24,468 bases of DNA from Plakobranchus ocellatus. Its lineage: Eukaryota > Mollusca > Gastropoda > Plakobranchidae. Where the stretch lies: positions 274,956 through 299,423 of the forward strand of contig BLXT01003735.1 of NCBI GenBank assembly GCA_019648995.1, read 5' to 3'. The notes under the pieces are model-generated. The model did no database searches. It was not told the DNA's origin and saw nothing but the letters and a program-made list of their open reading frames with translations. Positions 1 to 24,468 of the stretch are shown one piece after another (the stretch's first letter is position 1; the number at the start of each line of letters is the position of its first letter). Position numbers and translations under genes: made by a program.

Positions 1-218
1 TTCATTTTTGGGTCTGGACGGACAAGCTGGCTTAAGAAATTGAAAGCCATTTTATAAAAAATCGCTGTACCACTTCTACTCAACAGATTCTCATGCAGTA
101 AAGAACAAATGAGAGTAGAACTATCTAACTGCCGATAGAGCTCTCTTGCATTAGAAACTATAAAAATAAATAGGCCCTGTTCTGAACAGAAAAAGTGCAT
201 GCTAAACGCAAATATTAG

Positions 219-279
219 GGGGCGATGGCGGGCGATTTGGTAAAACTCGAGTACGGGCGATACCGGGCGATATGGTAAA
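219..279. repeat. two-copy tandem repeat with four GGGCGAT motifs
   Basis: GGGCGAT occurs at 220, 230, 255 and 265. The second and fourth copies are each followed by TTGGTAAA or ATGGTAAA. The arrangement is a 35-bp duplication with two motifs per unit. It is much more GC-rich than its surroundings. No function is inferred. Confidence 0.75.
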
Positions 280-429
280 TTAAGAGTTAATTGTGTAAGC
301 ATTGTGCTATTAAAATGAAGTGAAAAAATTGAAATATTTACATACATCTGTCATTTCTCCTCCCATTTCCCCTCCACACTTCATATTGAATACAATGGAG
401 ATCTCATTCATTTCTGCACAGTACGAAAT

Positions 430-435
430 TTTATT
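430..435 (-). terminator. candidate polyadenylation signal AATAAA
   Basis: This is the first canonical AATAAA I found on the minus strand after the presenilin stop codon, about 580 nt downstream. It is plausible as the transcript end but has no supporting evidence. Confidence 0.3.
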
Positions 436-698
436 TGTAATAATTTTAGCTAACCATTGATGATTTTATACAGACATACTTCATACTAGCAAAGGGTTAT
501 TATTTTGAACATCCATCAGTGTGGATGCTGTTGGAGACTATTCAGCAAGGTTTACAATGCAAAACAACTAATTGCCATTTCTTTAATGAAACACTAAATC
601 AAAATTTTCAAGAGTCCAATTTTGTTTTTATATGGAATATAAATGTTCATAATTTAAATATTTTTATATCTTAAATGACTAGTGCATACTCTCTGCAT

Positions 699-704
699 TT
701 TAAT
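699..704 (-). terminator. candidate polyadenylation signal ATTAAA
   Basis: On the minus strand this reads ATTAAA, about 312 nt after the stop codon. Such hexamers are frequent by chance in AT-rich DNA. No clear GT-rich downstream element was confirmed. Confidence 0.25.
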
Positions 705-1015
705 ATTTGACCTTGATCAATAAAGCTGATGAATCAATTGCTAAAAATTTGAGCTTAATTTGGATTCTATAAATAGTTTTTGATTCCCTAAGTCTTTTCT
801 CAGTCATATAATTATGTTCCCAAGCAGTTAAATTCCAATGAACTGAGACTGATAAAAATAAAAAGAAATAAAGTGAAAGATCATCATATGTAATAATGTA
901 CAAACATTATTTTACACAGAATTAAGGAAAAAAAAAATCCAACAGAATCATAAGATTATTGACAGAAAAATATTTTGACCATCTCCATACAATAAACTTG
1001 ATGTTGAAAATCCAT

Positions 1016-22167
<21,152 letters not shown>

Positions 22168-22290
22168 CTAGGGAAAAAACAATTTATTATTTTTGAAAGT
22201 TGGAAAAAAACATTTTACTTTTCACAAAAATCACATCTTTTCAAATGGAAATAAAATACCAAGAGGCCTAAATAAAATGCAATATATGAA

Positions 22291-22800
22291 TACATGAGGG
22301 CTGTCCCAAAATGATAAACAACATGCTTGGTATTTTATGATTTATTTTTCACTTCCATTTACAGGTCATCATACTATAGTCCAGGGGATTGTTGAATGGG
22401 TGCACCATTAAAATACAAACTTCAAGTTATTCTCTGACATATTAACAATAAAAAATTTGTAAAAAGTGGAAATAGGTTGTATGGTCTGAAATTCTAAACA
22501 AATTAAGGGTCAAGCATTGATGCAAGTTACTCCAAAACAGGCATAACAATTTACAAGGGCCAAATGGAGACTATTTTCTGCCTTGTAACAAAGCAAAATT
22601 CTTAGGAAACTTAATGATATCAAATACTGTGAAACCTTCAACATGCAGAGAGAAAGGTGTTGCAAGAGATTGGCTACAGGAAAGAGGTATTATTGGGAAG
22701 ATTTAATCCCTCATTGCTGATAAAGTTCCTTCAGACTTCCATCTCATTGAATCAATGAAGCAATATCTAACCAGGAATAGGCTGCAATAGGATAAATTTT
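22291..22800 (+). mobile_element. mariner-like DNA transposon remnant
   Basis: TACATGAGGGCTGTCCCAAA at 22291 resembles mariner ends, which begin at a TA and often read GAGGGCTGTCC or GGTTGTCCCAAAA. About 430 bp on, the plus strand reads PSDFHLIESMKQYLTRNRL (about 22728-22784). This matches the family signature APSDYHLFxSMxxxLxxxRF near the transposase C-terminus. The upstream signature is not readable, and no right terminal repeat was found. It would be a deleted, old copy; the call rests on two short matches. Confidence 0.45.
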
Positions 22801-22844
22801 GCCTTATCTGGCAATAGTATGATGTCTAAATGTAAAAAAAAAAG

Positions 22845-23009
22845 TCCCCTTCAAAAAAAAAAAAAGAATGCCAAAGAAATGGGCAATAGCAATAAAAAAA
22901 ACCCAAAAAAAAAAACGTGCATTCAAAAAGAATATGGATCCAGGTCATAAGATTTTTTTTCCTGAGCACTAATTTTTTTCTTTTGTTTGAACTCAGCAGT
23001 CAACTGGTT
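22845..23009 (-). repeat. dispersed repeat copy 2 (relative at 7186-7325)
   Basis: AATATGGATCCAGGTCAT and the following T-run, AGCACTAATTTTTTTCT and tail match the copy in intron 10a, same orientation. A-rich tracts with CCC islands precede it. Family unknown. Confidence 0.6.
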
Positions 23010-23963
23010 AAAAGCCTAATTTTATGGATGTTGCTAACAAGGTATGTAAAAATAAAATATTTCTTTTCACAACTGAATTAGCTGAGAATTAGATGATGAA
23101 ATCCCTGCTTGGGTGATAATTACAGCTTTAATGACTTCAATATAGAAACTGCCAATATCTATGTCATTTTAGAACAGGGCCAATGGTACCTTTCAAAAGA
23201 AAAAAAAAATAATGATCTGCTAGCTCTCTTGTTATTGCAGAGGACAATATTGATCTCGTCACCACTCATTACAGATAACATAACCTGCCTCTGAAAATCC
23301 TATTAGTTCTGAAAGAGCTTTTCAATTTTCTGGTTCTCAGGGATTACGGAGGAGATTCTGGCATTGAATTACAGCATTGATCTTGAGACCAGTGCATACA
23401 AAATTTTTGAAAAAATAAAAAAGATGTTTTAAAGCCATTTAACCCTTTTTTAAATGGCATCATAGTTGGAAGGCAGCTTGACCTGACCCAAAATTATAGC
23501 ACACGACCAATGTGATGGAAAAGAACGCAAAATCTTGGCAAAATTGAAAGTAAACATTCCAAAAGTGGCAAAAGGACAGATAACACTCAACAAAATGAAA
23601 AAAAAAAAATGGAAAAATCGTATACATAAAAAAATTGTTGGAAAATTTAGGCAGGTTAAACTTAGTTTTGGCCCACAATTACAAAATCACAGGAATTCCA
23701 TCAATGTCTTAAGGAGGTCTTTGACTCAGAATTTTTACATTTTGACTTATATGCATTGCTTCAAATATTTCAAATGGATCTCATGTGATGTTGTACTCTT
23801 TGAATCTGCCACAGCAAAAAGCACATTTGTCCACAGACTTAAACACTAATGAAGCTGCCTTTCATTTGGCTATGGCAGAAATGTTCCAATATCACTATGA
23901 AAGTGATTGAGTTAGACAGGGACAAGTAGTTACATGAGACGTAGAGGAAGAATTATAATAACA

Positions 23964-24436
23964 ACATACTGCCAGCAGCAAAACTTAACTGAGAGTAATT
24001 CATACACCTATTCAGAGTATTTTGGACTAGCTCAGGGTAATGCAGAGGCTAGTACAATCCTTGCAATAATCAAAAAAAGTCATATACATATTTTTTTTTG
24101 GTTTTTGTTCAATTTTCCTTTATAATCAGTAAAGATATTTTGCAGAAGTTGCATTTAAATAATCAGTCAACTAGCTATTTCTAACACTTAAGTTAAAAAT
24201 GAAAGTTGTTTGTTAGCATATCAAAATAATTTACAGCAAAATTAAGTTCTTCGAATGGATACCACGTTTTTTGTATGTTATAAAGAGAAAGAAAATCGCA
24301 GAAATGGAAGATAGATTCAGGAGATTTCTCATGCCTAGCCCCGTTCTGTGTAATTTTCTTGGTGCTGAGTATAAAAGGTAACTTTGGTCACCGTTGGCAT
24401 AATAAATTATGCCTAAAGTGTAATGTTAGCCGCTCT
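23964..24436. mobile_element. short relative of the 10716-12913 TIR element (MITE-like)
   Basis: The left part matches 10740-11030 at high identity (for example ATTCAGAGTATTTTGGACTA and AATAATCAGTCAACTAGCTA). The right part matches 12738-12910 (for example GGAAGATAGATTCAGGAGAT). Terminal bases correspond to those of the large copy but are more degraded. The flanks share TAATAA (23956-23961 and 24438-24443), the possible core of a decayed 9-bp duplication. At about 470 bp with no coding potential it looks like a miniature non-autonomous member. Confidence 0.65.
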
Positions 24437-24468
24437 GTAATAATGATAATAATAAAATTTATCAAGAA

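Larger units (their letters stand above)
1..1015 (-). other. presenilin 3' UTR and downstream flank
   Basis: AT-rich sequence after the stop codon. It should contain the rest of exon 12 as 3' UTR, with the end unknown. No other gene, long open frame or RNA gene was seen. The only non-AT-rich feature is the GGGCGAT duplication at 219-279. Confidence 0.5.
22168..24468 (-). other. presenilin intron 5, partial
   Basis: Sequence upstream of exon 6 up to the window edge. No exon for the preceding TM region was found, so the intron exceeds 2.3 kb. It holds a mariner-like remnant (22291-22800), a dispersed repeat (22845-23009) and a TIR element (23964-24436). The 104-residue Lys-rich open frame at 23535-23849 (plus) has no recognisable motif. 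Confidence 0.85.

Noticed and set aside
23535-23849. 104-residue Lys-rich open frame on the plus strand
   Set aside because: No recognisable motif, composition follows A-rich DNA, and it lies in an intron. Chance is the simplest reading.
22168-24468. Upstream presenilin exon encoding YKYRCYK-like sequence
   Set aside because: Looked for on the minus strand up to the window edge. No matching peptide with splice sites was found, so it is taken to lie outside.

Overview
The window is animal nuclear DNA. It is AT-rich, has no bacterial-style gene packing, and holds one split gene with long introns full of decayed transposons and low-complexity sequence. That gene is presenilin, read on the minus strand, the catalytic subunit of gamma-secretase. 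Eight coding exons can be placed to the base by splice sites, reading phase and protein similarity. They encode the last 363 residues and the stop codon. The 5' exons (promoter, N-terminus, TM1 to about TM3) lie beyond the right edge. The host is probably an invertebrate; scattered TCTAGATC-type repeats made me think of a mollusc, but this is a weak guess.

Layout in transcript order, right to left: exon 6 (22100-22167), exon 7 (21145-21365), exon 8 (18700-18798), exon 9 (15970-16050), exon 10a (13986-14123), exon 10b (6733-6948), exon 11 (4385-4497), exon 12 (coding part 1016-1171). Exon names follow human PSEN1. Exons 6, 7 and 8 have the lengths I recall for their human counterparts (68, 221 and 99 bp). 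Both catalytic aspartates (residues 97 and 283 of the fragment), the GLGD motif, the PAL motif and the conserved C-terminal YI are present. The main departure is the cytosolic loop between TM6 and TM7. Human exon 10 corresponds here to two exons separated by a 7-kb intron, and the loop is about 58 residues longer, with Lys-rich, poly-Asp and Gln/Asn/Thr-rich stretches.

The introns carry the other recognisable features. There is a piggyBac-like remnant with TTAA flanks (2874-3919), a LINE reverse-transcriptase fragment (about 9400-9965), a long fold-back repeat (about 8784-9171), and an element of about 2.2 kb with terminal inverted repeats and a perfect 9-bp target duplication (10716-12913). 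A shorter relative of that last element sits at the right edge (23964-24436). Weaker features are a mariner-like remnant (about 22291-22800), a dispersed repeat at 7.2 and 22.9 kb, and a degenerate tandem array in intron 7 (about 19355-20290). No second host gene, RNA gene or CRISPR array was found, and I see no wholly new system. The most interesting features are the expanded presenilin loop and the 9-bp-duplication transposon family.
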